From G963676655 sp963676655 (GTDB lineage: Bacteria; Verrucomicrobiota; Lentisphaeria; Victivallales; Victivallaceae): a DNA stretch of 64,000 nucleotides. Both the position numbers and the translations under genes were made by a program. Under the pieces are notes generated by a model. That model saw nothing but the letters and a program-made list of their open reading frames with translations, did not search any database and had not been told where the DNA came from. Positions 24,103 through 32,297 of this stretch are shown here, piece by piece. The DNA is taken from positions 1,612,001 through 1,676,000 of the forward strand of contig CAXXKX010000003.1 of NCBI GenBank assembly GCA_963676655.2. Direction: 5' to 3'. Numbering within the stretch: position 1 is the first letter of the stretch; every line of letters starts with the position of its first letter.

Positions 24103-26916
24103 TCATTTACTTGCTTCAAAATATTTGCGATACGGCAGGCTTTTTCCGTGCATTTTGAAATGGGTCAACTGGTTACTGTAAAGCCCCATCACCGGCACAA
24201 ACGGCATAATATATTTGAAACGCCTGTCCATAACATATTCCATATCCTTTATAAGCGGCACAATGTCCGCCGATTTAACCATCAGCAGTCGGGCAGACGG
24301 CATAGTAACCCCAACCGGGCATGATTTTCCGTTGATAACAATGACATTTCCTTTGGCCGGAATGGTATCCGACTTAACAATCTTCACTTGCGGACTGCGT
24401 TTGTTGATTACTTTTTTGTCGGCACAAAAGGCAAAATACTCCTGCAGCATATTCGCGGCACGTACTTCCTCTTTTGACGGCTTTGCCGGGATAACTACTG
24501 AAAAATCCACGTTCTTTGCGGCATCGATAAAACCGAAGCTCAGAAATTGTTTTTCAGAAATCTTATACTTATCCGATGTATAAACCAACTTGATCTGCGA
24601 ACCTTCAGCCACTTTGACCGGGCCTGTCAAATACCCGTCACTTTTCGAGGAAAAACCTGCATTGAGTCCGTCAATTTGCACCTCTGCCAGCTTAAAATGA
24701 CGGATTTGACGCAACTTTAATTCCGTCAAAAAAGGAGATGTTTTATCGAATTTGACGGTATATTCCTGCCGGTTTATATCTTTCCGGCTCTCCAGCTTGC
24801 ACACCGTTCCGTCCGCAATTTTCGAGAGTCCGCAAACCGTTTCAAACAGGTAAGGAGTTCGGCTTTGTAATGCAAGCTGAAACGTTGTTTCCCCGTTATG
24901 AATGGTGTTTTGCCCGGAAGCGCTCCGGCGCATTTTCCGGATAAACAGGTAAGTGTCATCTCCAAGATATTTATTAGCGACACTGACGTCAAGCGGCATC
25001 TCTTCCTCATACGGATTGCCGATGAAGAAAAAAGTATTCTGCCCCTTGCCGTAACGAGCCTGATAGACTTTTTTACCGTTGCTGTCATAGCGTAACGGAA
25101 CTTCGGCCTGCCAGCCGGCCCGCATCATTTCAATTACTTCCGGAAAACAATAAACCACCTGCGGATTGCCGTGACCAATCAAATGGTTGGTTATCAAGCC
25201 GTACTTGAATTCATTGAAAATCACGTAATCGGCCAACTTGGGCAGAAACGTTTTGAAATCCTCTGTTGTTTTCTCCCGCCAGTTTGTTATTATCTTGCTC
25301 AATCGGAATCCGTGACCGTGTGATGTAGACGGACGCGGTCCGATATGATAGCGCAGCAGCGGCATCCATTCTTTATATTTGGCGACACCGAGGATTTCCT
25401 CTTCGACCATGATGTAATCGCCTTTCAGGTAACCGTTTGAAAACACCACCAGTTTTTCAGCCGGGTTCTTCGTTTTGATTATATTATGCGTAAAGTCGAC
25501 AATATGGTTGATCGCCACACTCTGGTCAATGAACACCCCCTTGTCATCCCAGGCCCGGCCCGGTAAATTTTTCTTTATAGCCGGGCCGCGGTAGTAAGCG
25601 CCGCCGTACGCGCAGTCAAAGGCGAAGCCGGGCAAATCAAGTTCTTTGGTCACATATACCGTATCTTCTTCGAACGCTTTAGCGAAACTGGTTCCCATCG
25701 GAAAAACCCGTACTTCGTGATCATGATGAGTCGACCACTGCTTCAGATAGTACGGCACACTCTTGTCATGAACAATGGCGTCAGGATACTTTTGTTTTGC
25801 CAGTTGCGCTTCGCACCAGGTGCCGATAACTGAATTATAGAACATCAAGCCGAATTGCCTGGCGTATTTTCGGAATATGTCACGCCGCATTTCGATAAAT
25901 TTTTCCCGGGTCATGCCCTGGTAATTGTACTTGGTCCCACACATTAAATAAGCTTTTTTATCTTTTCCCAGCGGCTTGTAATCCCAAAGCTCTTTCCGAA
26001 CCTGCATGTCACCACTGCGCCGATACGGACAATAAGTCCACTCATTGGTCACATAAAGACGTCTTGCAACTTCGTATTCCGGTTTCTTCCACCACAAAAT
26101 ATACTGGCCGTGAGCTCCCCAGATATAAGGATTATCCTGGCCGACCACCGGAGTCCAAAGTTCCGGCATGCTGTCGTAATAAGCCTGAACAACCGCTTCC
26201 CGTCCGCCGAATTCCTGCGGCACAACTCCAAGGGTATAACGTGACTTGACCGACGTTCCCGGCAAAACCGCGTTCCGTATCGAGTAAGTCATTGTGCTTG
26301 CTCCGTTTCTGACTTTGCTGATGCCGGCGGCATTGTAGCTTACCGGATCAAAAGGCACTCCGCCGGCAAACAGGGCGAATTTATCCCCGAAAACCGCCGC
26401 CGCCGGAAATGGCCTGGTCGATGCACCGGTATGCTTTTCAACGCTGCCCTTCACCCCTTTCCTGGCACAATCCTTTTTTCCGAAAGGATAATTGAAACCG
26501 AAACCGGTCCAGCACTCTTTAACTCCGGAAACATCTTTCAATTTTAATTTTATCCCGGGTTCCAGAAGCCGCTCTGTTTTACCGGTATTTTTAATTTCCG
26601 ACTCCAGCAGAATAAGACGTTTTTCAGGCTTTACTTTGAGCGTCCAGACAAGAGTTCCAAGATCATATTTCAGGGAGAGTCCAAGACTGTCTCCGGTAAT
26701 TTTCGGAGCAGGCAGTTTGACATTCTTTTTTTGCTTGCCGTCGTATAAATAAAACTCGCCAAAGGCGGACAACGCCCCCTGGTTCACCCCCTTGACCGTA
26801 AATTCCCCTTGCGGCCCAAAATCCAAAGCCGTATCGCGGTTTTTGGCGACAACTCCGGCATCAACGCTGCACGCCCCGTAAATAATCGCGGCTGTAATTA
26901 GACTTTTTCCAATCAT
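24103..26916 (-). CDS. Large secreted glycosidase-like protein of unassigned family
   Basis: 937 residues from ATG 26916, chosen because AAAGGA precedes it by 6 bases and a signal peptide follows (MIGKSLITAAIIYGACSVDA). A longer frame to 27159 would overlap the upstream pseudopilin-like gene and is rejected. Order: N-terminal beta-sandwich (about 25-270; LRLILL-type strands, TGFGFNYPFGKK); central region like a TIM barrel (about 300-620; GFAFDCAYGGAYYRGP, NGYLKGDYIMVEEEILG, HIGPRPSTSHGHGF); C-terminal beta domains. Trp-rich patches suggest carbohydrate. A family like the giant GH-like Lentisphaerota proteins is likely, but I cannot name one. It is followed by the lipoprotein gene with ATGA overlap. 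Confidence 0.7.
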   Translation of the reverse strand: MIGKSLITAAIIYGACSVDAGVVAKNRDTALDFGPQGEFTVKGVNQGALSAFGEFYLYDGKQKKNVKLPAPKITGDSLGLSLKYDLGTLVWTLKVKPEKRLILLESEIKNTGKTERLLEPGIKLKLKDVSGVKECWTGFGFNYPFGKKDCARKGVKGSVEKHTGASTRPFPAAAVFGDKFALFAGGVPFDPVSYNAAGISKVRNGASTMTYSIRNAVLPGTSVKSRYTLGVVPQEFGGREAVVQAYYDSMPELWTPVVGQDNPYIWGAHGQYILWWKKPEYEVARRLYVTNEWTYCPYRRSGDMQVRKELWDYKPLGKDKKAYLMCGTKYNYQGMTREKFIEMRRDIFRKYARQFGLMFYNSVIGTWCEAQLAKQKYPDAIVHDKSVPYYLKQWSTHHDHEVRVFPMGTSFAKAFEEDTVYVTKELDLPGFAFDCAYGGAYYRGPAIKKNLPGRAWDDKGVFIDQSVAINHIVDFTHNIIKTKNPAEKLVVFSNGYLKGDYIMVEEEILGVAKYKEWMPLLRYHIGPRPSTSHGHGFRLSKIITNWREKTTEDFKTFLPKLADYVIFNEFKYGLITNHLIGHGNPQVVYCFPEVIEMMRAGWQAEVPLRYDSNGKKVYQARYGKGQNTFFFIGNPYEEEMPLDVSVANKYLGDDTYLFIRKMRRSASGQNTIHNGETTFQLALQSRTPYLFETVCGLSKIADGTVCKLESRKDINRQEYTVKFDKTSPFLTELKLRQIRHFKLAEVQIDGLNAGFSSKSDGYLTGPVKVAEGSQIKLVYTSDKYKISEKQFLSFGFIDAAKNVDFSVVIPAKPSKEEVRAANMLQEYFAFCADKKVINKRSPQVKIVKSDTIPAKGNVIVINGKSCPVGVTMPSARLLMVKSADIVPLIKDMEYVMDRRFKYIMPFVPVMGLYSNQLTHFKMHGKSLPYRKYFEASK

Positions 26917-26959
26917 GATCCGTCCTTTGTAAAACTTTTTATATTTTGTAGTTGAATCT

Positions 26960-27595
26960 TTATTTTTTCCAGCCGAACCAATTGGTCCGGTCCTGCTTCC
27001 AGTTTTCCCATTTTTGACAAATGCCGAGGGTATCCGGACCCAGTAATTTGACGGATCCGTCCATGAAAACAAAATTAGCTTTTTTATGATGACGCGGAGC
27101 CCAGTCAGTCTTCCAGCACCATTTTGTCCCGCGTAAATTCGGAGTATTCGAATCCGCAAAGTAAATAATATTGGCCGGTTTAGTAATATTATTAATATTC
27201 AACTCATGTTTGTTGTTCCCCAGAAAATAATTCATCCCGTAACTTTGAGCCGTCTCGGAAAAAGATTTCGGCTCCAACGGATCAGATTCTTCCGTATAAA
27301 ACATCGCGGCCTTAGGATTTGCCGGGCAATAAAATACTGTCGGATCATCGCCGTATTTCAAAATGAACATATACCAGAATTTCCATCTTCCTTTATTGCT
27401 TTTATCAACATAGGGAACAAGCGCGCCATTGTTGTCATTTTGATATTTTGCCGCCATCCGGTAAATTTTTTGCAAATTGTCCTGACACTTACGGGTCTTC
27501 CATTCCTCCGAGTTTCTTTTGACGGCGACAGCGCCCAGCCCCAGCAAGGCTGCCGCAGCCAATATTACCACACCCAATTCTTTACAGTTAGTCAT
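26960..27595 (-). CDS. Degenerate pseudopilin-like protein
   Basis: 211 residues. The body is like the DUF1559-type pseudopilins: C-x-NLQKIYRMAAKYQNDNNG, YCPANP, a YGMNYFLGNN segment, and H-X9-DG (HHKKANFVFMDG). The N-terminus, however, has a hydrophobic helix (ELGVVILAAAALLGLGAVAV) without the FTLIE processing site, so cleavage by prepilin peptidase is doubtful. It may stay membrane-anchored. AAGGAAAGG precedes ATG 27595. It lies between the canonical pseudopilin and the glycosidase-like gene of cassette 2. Confidence 0.75.
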   Translation of the reverse strand: MTNCKELGVVILAAAALLGLGAVAVKRNSEEWKTRKCQDNLQKIYRMAAKYQNDNNGALVPYVDKSNKGRWKFWYMFILKYGDDPTVFYCPANPKAAMFYTEESDPLEPKSFSETAQSYGMNYFLGNNKHELNINNITKPANIIYFADSNTPNLRGTKWCWKTDWAPRHHKKANFVFMDGSVKLLGPDTLGICQKWENWKQDRTNWFGWKK

Positions 27596-27737
27596 GAACC
27601 TTTCCTTATTTTTTGTGAATCTTCAGTCAATAAACAAATATTTAAAATTTTGCTTTCGGCCCTGGCTATCTCCGCTTCCTGAGCACATAATGCGATGTTT
27701 GAAGCGTTACATCGCCATCCGCCGTACGGATTAAAGT

Positions 27738-28391
27738 TTACCATTGTTTCCAGCGCTCATTGTCTTTAAACCAGCCGTCGACCGCGCCGTTATACAGTCC
27801 GAAGATCCTTGCTTTCATATTCCGGACATGTCCGTCCGTAAAAGAGAGGTTTACAGAGTTGTCATGCCGGTCGATCGCAATATTGTCTACCCAGCCCGAG
27901 TAATAACCGGAAAAATAAGGTGCTTTGACCGCATCGATTACCAGGATCAGGTATGCCGGTTTTTTAATTTGGGTGTTCCGGATATTTTTGTCTACATAGG
28001 AATATGAGCCATCGGATTTTCTCTCGCCCCAGTGGTAATCAACTCCATAAGAAAAATACCGGTTTTCCGGGTCCGCCGGACATTTCTGGATTTTATTTTT
28101 CTTTTCGTCCAAATTTAAATAATCGTTCATCTGATAATTCCAGTATTGCCAGGTACCAGCATTCATTTTATTGACATGCAACGGATAATAACCGTCTGAA
28201 TCGTTGACATATGAGGCAAAATGCAAACCCCATTGCTTTAAGTTGTTGGCACAGCTGATTGATTTTGCCTTGTCCCGTGCTTTGTTGAGCGCCGGCAGCA
28301 GCATGGCTGCCAATATAGCAATTATCGCAATCACGACAAGCAGCTCTATTAATGTAAAAGAGTAACGCATTTTTTTATTTTTTTCATTCAT
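27738..28391 (-). CDS. Type II secretion-like pseudopilin, cassette 2
   Basis: 217 residues. The N-terminal methylation motif YSFTLIELLVVIAIIAIL follows a basic leader, then AAMLLPALNKARDKAKSISCANNLKQWGL. The C-terminus has the H-X9-DG motif (HDNSVNLSFTDG). AGGAG precedes ATG 28391. It follows the LacI gene by 29 bases, so the same order (regulator, pseudopilin, glycosidase) occurs as in cassette 1. It presumably assembles into or is exported by a type II secretion/pilus machine encoded elsewhere. Confidence 0.88.
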   Translation of the reverse strand: MNEKNKKMRYSFTLIELLVVIAIIAILAAMLLPALNKARDKAKSISCANNLKQWGLHFASYVNDSDGYYPLHVNKMNAGTWQYWNYQMNDYLNLDEKKNKIQKCPADPENRYFSYGVDYHWGERKSDGSYSYVDKNIRNTQIKKPAYLILVIDAVKAPYFSGYYSGWVDNIAIDRHDNSVNLSFTDGHVRNMKARIFGLYNGAVDGWFKDNERWKQW

Positions 28392-28420
28392 TGCCTATTC
28401 TCCTCTTTTCTGTTTAATAA

Positions 28421-29449
28421 TTATCTTAATATTATTTCTGGTTCATAATTTTGTTTTAACGGGCCTTGGGAATCCAATTCAGCAATCAACCCATCACAAA
28501 GCTTTGGAATATTGTGATCGGCAGTCGAAACAGGATAAGGAAAAAATCTTGCCGCATTAGTGTTATTATAGCCGCAAACCGCTACATCCTTTCCTACAAT
28601 GTACCCATTGTCCAACAGGCATTTAGCACCTGCTAACGCATAATAATCCGACAAGTAAATTATCCCGTCTATGGAATTATCCTCCTTCATTATCTGCTTT
28701 GTATACTCATAGCTGATAGAATAAATTTCATCCAAAGACTCGTTAATTTTCGCTGATGGAATTGAAACACAGTATCTTTTTATAAGCTCATCTTCATTCT
28801 CATGCGGAAAAGCTTTAAACAAACCTGCCAAACGTCCATGTCCCTGATTTACCACCGGCATCATGAGCTTGTAATTTATCCGTCCCTGTTCCAGGAATCT
28901 ATCAATAAAAGCTTTAACGGCTATGCTGGAATCCACATCGATAGTTCGTTTTAGTTCATGTGCATTATAACCAATATAGTGAATATCGTGGGCCTCAAAA
29001 TAATTTTCCATTTTTTCAGAGCCAAACGGAGAGCCGATAAAAATAAATGAAGAACATCCCCGGTTAACCAAATCCAGGACTTTGTTAAAGTTATCAGTAG
29101 ATTCAGGCCCCATTGTTGCCATGTAAACCGAGAAACCGCGATCATCGAGTTTTGACGTCAAAGCCATTGCCAGGCGGGTTATATGCTCTTCGTTCTTGAT
29201 CCGTTCAAGGGCAAAAACCATACCGACGGTATTTGTTTTCATTCCAGTCATCACCCGATAACCGAAATTTGGTTGGTAATTCAGTTCTCTTGCTGCTTGT
29301 TTAACCAGCTCTTTTTTCTCTTCCGAACAAAAATTAACAGTCCGGTCATTCAAGATCTGCGACACCGCCGAGACCGACACTCCCGCTTTACGGGCAACGT
29401 CTTTCAGCGTTGGTTTCCTGTTTTTAACTCGCATGGTTGAAGAACTCAT
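28421..29449 (-). CDS. LacI-family transcription regulator, cassette 2
   Basis: 342 residues. Helix-turn-helix LKDVARKAGVSVSAVSQILND with hinge region NYQPNFGYRVM, followed by the LacI effector domain (TVGMVFALERIKNEEHITRLAMAL, DGIIYLSDYYALAGAKCLLDNGYIVGKDVAVCGYNN). It should respond to a sugar and control the genes downstream to 22895. A consensus promoter lies at 29488-29516. It is transcribed divergently from the LacI-SBP fusion operon, with about 350 bases between. Confidence 0.9.
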   Translation of the reverse strand: MSSSTMRVKNRKPTLKDVARKAGVSVSAVSQILNDRTVNFCSEEKKELVKQAARELNYQPNFGYRVMTGMKTNTVGMVFALERIKNEEHITRLAMALTSKLDDRGFSVYMATMGPESTDNFNKVLDLVNRGCSSFIFIGSPFGSEKMENYFEAHDIHYIGYNAHELKRTIDVDSSIAVKAFIDRFLEQGRINYKLMMPVVNQGHGRLAGLFKAFPHENEDELIKRYCVSIPSAKINESLDEIYSISYEYTKQIMKEDNSIDGIIYLSDYYALAGAKCLLDNGYIVGKDVAVCGYNNTNAARFFPYPVSTADHNIPKLCDGLIAELDSQGPLKQNYEPEIILR

Positions 29450-29487
29450 TCTCTCTTAAATAAAGTATTTAATATAAACTATTTTAT

Positions 29488-29516
29488 ATAATAATCTTCA
29501 AGAGTGTATTTGTCAA
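29488..29516 (-). promoter_or_regulatory. Promoter of the cassette 2 LacI operon
   Basis: Minus strand: -35 TTGACA (29516-29511), a 17-base spacer, -10 TATTAT (29493-29488). Transcription would begin about 30 bases before ATG 29449. No clear LacI-type palindrome with central CG is seen beside it. Confidence 0.75.
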
Positions 29517-29688
29517 CATATATTTCTAAAAAAATAAATATATTTTATCTTGGGAAACAATGACCATAACGGACCGTGAACCATGTCTGTTAACACTGAT
29601 ATTTTGACGAATCAACCCTGTCTTTATCCGTCATTTAACCATTTTCAAGCAACAGGCAAAAAGTTATAAGTTATTTATTATTAATAAA

Positions 29689-29702
29689 TACAACCGGTTG
29701 TA
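29689..29702 (+). promoter_or_regulatory. LacI-type operator O1 (upstream)
   Basis: TACAACCGGTTGTA is a perfect 14-bp palindrome with the central CCGG usual for LacI-family sites. It lies 30 bases upstream of the -35 box of the fusion operon, and its centre is 84 bp from the centre of O2. Confidence 0.85.
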
Positions 29703-29732
29703 AAAAAATCATAATAAACCTGAAACAAGGGG

Positions 29733-29761
29733 TTGACAAAATATCTACAGACATGTATTAT
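29733..29761 (+). promoter_or_regulatory. Promoter of the LacI-SBP fusion operon
   Basis: TTGACA (29733-29738), a 17-base spacer, TATTAT (29756-29761). Transcription would begin near 29768, just before operator O2, giving a leader of about 30 bases. Confidence 0.85.
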
Positions 29762-29772
29762 ATAAATCATAA

Positions 29773-29786
29773 TACAACCGGTTGCA
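29773..29786 (+). promoter_or_regulatory. LacI-type operator O2 (at transcription start)
   Basis: TACAACCGGTTGCA, 13 of 14 positions as in O1. It lies between the predicted start of transcription and AGGA at 29791, so binding would block initiation or early elongation. Confidence 0.85.
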
Positions 29787-29798
29787 ATTTAGGATTAG

Positions 29799-32297
29799 AT
29801 GGCTGTTAACAAAACAATATACGGGATTGCAGAGGCGCTGAAAATAAATGCGTCGACTGTATCCAGGGCATTGCGTGATGATCCGAGAGTTAACGAAAAA
29901 ACACGACAGAAAGTACGTGATTATGCCAATTCTATCGGATATCGTCCAAATGTTCAGGCGCGCAACCTGGCATCCGGTCGGACAAATACGTTCTGGTTGT
30001 TGATTTCAGATTTGTTCCGCCAGCCGGAACAGCAATCGGCCCGGAACCTGAGCGCGCTTTTGGAATCTGACGATTACGATTTGATGATCCTGACCTATCA
30101 CGATGATCCGGTGGTTTTCAAACGTCTGCTTAACCGTCTGGATCAAAATGCCGCTGACGGCGCATTTGTGATTGGTCCAAGAGATGACAGTGTGCTGCCG
30201 GATGACATGACTGCGGTTTCGAATTGCAAGTGCCCTTTGGTTTTTATGGACAATGTTCCTCCGGCCACCGGTGTGACCGGGGTTATGACAGATAATTTTA
30301 ATGCGGCAAAAGAACTTGGAAAACGCTGTGTCGAAAGTGGAATTGACATCGTGATTGTGGGGTTTGCCGGAGATAGTGATGTTGACCGGAAACGTCGTCG
30401 CGGATTGCTTGAGCTTCTCCGGGAGCTTGAAATTGAATATATTGACGCGGACCGGGTGGATGAACTGGATTACGAGGAATTGCGAAAAAAGAAATTGGCA
30501 TACATTACCAGTTCAGAGCAGGAAGTGGCAGCATTTGTTGGTAAATATTTTGTCCGCTACCCATCGTCATGCTGCTTGACGGCAGGAGTGTTCGATCAGT
30601 GGAACGGCGACCGGGACGAACTGGACAACATTATTGTATGCCGTCAAAATCAGGCACAGATAGCAGAAACCGCTTATCAAAAGATGTTAAGGATTCTCGA
30701 AAAACCTGAACTGAAATCCGAACTGGGGATTTCAAAAGTTAAACCGGATAATTATTTATACATAAAATACACATCAATCAAAGAAAGGAGTCGTAACGCT
30801 ATGACAATGCGTTGGACAATGGCGATAATTTTCGGCAGCCTCCTGCTGCTGTCGCTGCTCGCCTGGAGTTTAGCTCCGCCCCCGAGAACCGATGGAAAAA
30901 CCCCGTTGATCTGGGTAACTGATGCCAATCCACAGCGTGATGATCAGGTTAATAAATTTAATGAAATGTACCCAAAACTGGACCTTACAATAGACCCTGA
31001 CAACTCCGGCACCATGAAAGTCGTAACCCAAAGCTCCGCTGGAATGGGTGGAGATATTATCGGGCATGTCGCACCGAACAGTTCTTATCAGACTTACACT
31101 GAGGCGGGGATTCTCTGGGATGTTACGGAGATAGCAAAAAAGATGGGCTTCGGCCCGGAAACGCTGCCGAAGCAAATTCGCCCCCTGGTCATGATGAAGC
31201 AGCTTGATAAAAACGGAAATATTGTTGAAAGGCAATATATTTATCCATGTAACGTAGCTCACACGATAATGATCTACAATAAAAACCTCTTTGACAAGTA
31301 TAAAATTCCTTATCCCAAGGAAGACTTAACCTGGGAAGACTATCTTGAAATCTGCAAAAAATTAACGGTATACAAAGATGGAGAAGACAATTACCCTGAA
31401 GCGTTCGGGTTGACCGGCGCGGATATGACACTTATGATCTGGCAGAATGGCGGAGATATCCTGAACAAAGACCGGACACAAAGTAAATTGTCAACTGAAG
31501 AAGCAATCAACGCAATGCAGCTTTACCACGATTTATATTACAAATATCGGGTAACGCCAACTCCTTCGCAAAAATCCGGAATGGCCGCGCAAGGCGGTTG
31601 GGGTGGAAATATGGCGTTCTTCGGCAGCGGGAAAATCGCAACAATCTGGGGCGCCAGGTGGATGTTGATTCAGTTCCGGCGGTTTATTGCAGAACAGAAG
31701 AAAGCCCGGAAAAAATTCCTCAAAGAGAATCCGGGAAAAGAAAGCGAAGCGCCGGAAATATTGCGGATCGGAGCGTGTCTGGTTCCGCGTTTTAAGGGAA
31801 AAAAGCGGATTACTAACTTTGGCTGCCGCGGCGCCGGAATTAATGCGGCCAGCAAAAATCGCGATGAAGCATTGAAATTTTTACAGTACCTCGCTTCCAA
31901 ACAGTACAGCGATATCCTCAACCAGGGAGCAGACAGTAAGCCTGGAAATAAAAAATATATTTCTCTCGATCAATTTATCAATCCAAAATACGACGGAGAA
32001 AAGCAAGTTCATGAAATGTCATTGAAGGCAATTCCAGATGGTCGTTATCTGGTTCCCAGCCCTTTCATATCCGGCGCAAAAGTTACCCGGATATTAAAAA
32101 AGCTTAATGAAAAAATCGTTGCGGACGAGGATATAACTAGAGAAGAAATTGCCGCCGCCGCCCGGCGGACGGACGAAGAAATTGACCTGGAAATTCTCCG
32201 AAATATCCAGCGTCAGAAAAAATTGCGCCAATTCTACAACAAAATGCGGGAACATGGCTGTGAGCCGATAAAATATGACAAGGAGGTCACGCAATGA
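29799..32297 (+). CDS. LacI repressor fused through a membrane helix to an ABC sugar-binding protein
   Basis: 832 residues in one frame. Residues 5-52 are a LacI helix-turn-helix (TIYGIAEALKINASTVSRALRDD). About 60-330 form a full LacI effector domain ending YIKYTSIKERS, where LacI proteins normally stop. About 339-360 form one membrane helix (WTMAIIFGSLLLLSLLAWSLA) with KERSR on the cytoplasmic side and no lipobox. About 365-830 are a family 1 solute-binding protein (IWVTDANPQRDDQVNKF, VAHTIMIYNKNLFDKYKIP, LMIWQNGGDIL). AAAGGAG (30784-30790) lies 10 bases before the in-frame ATG 30801 (Met335), so the binding protein may also be made alone. A TAA at 30794-30796 lies in another frame, so an indel artefact is possible. 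Two permease genes follow with an ATGA overlap. Confidence 0.8.
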   Translation: MAVNKTIYGIAEALKINASTVSRALRDDPRVNEKTRQKVRDYANSIGYRPNVQARNLASGRTNTFWLLISDLFRQPEQQSARNLSALLESDDYDLMILTYHDDPVVFKRLLNRLDQNAADGAFVIGPRDDSVLPDDMTAVSNCKCPLVFMDNVPPATGVTGVMTDNFNAAKELGKRCVESGIDIVIVGFAGDSDVDRKRRRGLLELLRELEIEYIDADRVDELDYEELRKKKLAYITSSEQEVAAFVGKYFVRYPSSCCLTAGVFDQWNGDRDELDNIIVCRQNQAQIAETAYQKMLRILEKPELKSELGISKVKPDNYLYIKYTSIKERSRNAMTMRWTMAIIFGSLLLLSLLAWSLAPPPRTDGKTPLIWVTDANPQRDDQVNKFNEMYPKLDLTIDPDNSGTMKVVTQSSAGMGGDIIGHVAPNSSYQTYTEAGILWDVTEIAKKMGFGPETLPKQIRPLVMMKQLDKNGNIVERQYIYPCNVAHTIMIYNKNLFDKYKIPYPKEDLTWEDYLEICKKLTVYKDGEDNYPEAFGLTGADMTLMIWQNGGDILNKDRTQSKLSTEEAINAMQLYHDLYYKYRVTPTPSQKSGMAAQGGWGGNMAFFGSGKIATIWGARWMLIQFRRFIAEQKKARKKFLKENPGKESEAPEILRIGACLVPRFKGKKRITNFGCRGAGINAASKNRDEALKFLQYLASKQYSDILNQGADSKPGNKKYISLDQFINPKYDGEKQVHEMSLKAIPDGRYLVPSPFISGAKVTRILKKLNEKIVADEDITREEIAAAARRTDEEIDLEILRNIQRQKKLRQFYNKMREHGCEPIKYDKEVTQ
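30784..30803 (+). promoter_or_regulatory. Internal ribosome-binding site and start codon inside the fusion gene
   Basis: AAAGGAG followed after 10 bases by ATG 30801, in frame with the whole reading frame. It is placed exactly at the junction between the LacI part and the membrane helix, where a separate binding-protein gene would begin. Confidence 0.6.

Larger units (their letters stand above)
29450..29798. other. Divergent regulatory region between two LacI-controlled operons
   Basis: No gene seen. The left part holds the promoter of the cassette 2 LacI gene (minus strand). The right part holds the promoter of the fusion operon and its two operators. The middle (about 29550-29680) shows nothing recognisable. 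Confidence 0.7.

Noticed and set aside
26917..27159. Longer N-terminus for the 937-residue glycosidase-like protein
   Set aside because: It overlaps the degenerate pseudopilin gene in another frame, lacks a signal peptide, and AAAGGA before ATG 26916 marks a better start.
29518..29543. ATATATTT / AAATATAT inverted repeat as the operator of the cassette 2 LacI protein
   Set aside because: Low-complexity AT sequence of the kind expected by chance here, and it lacks the central CG typical of LacI operators.
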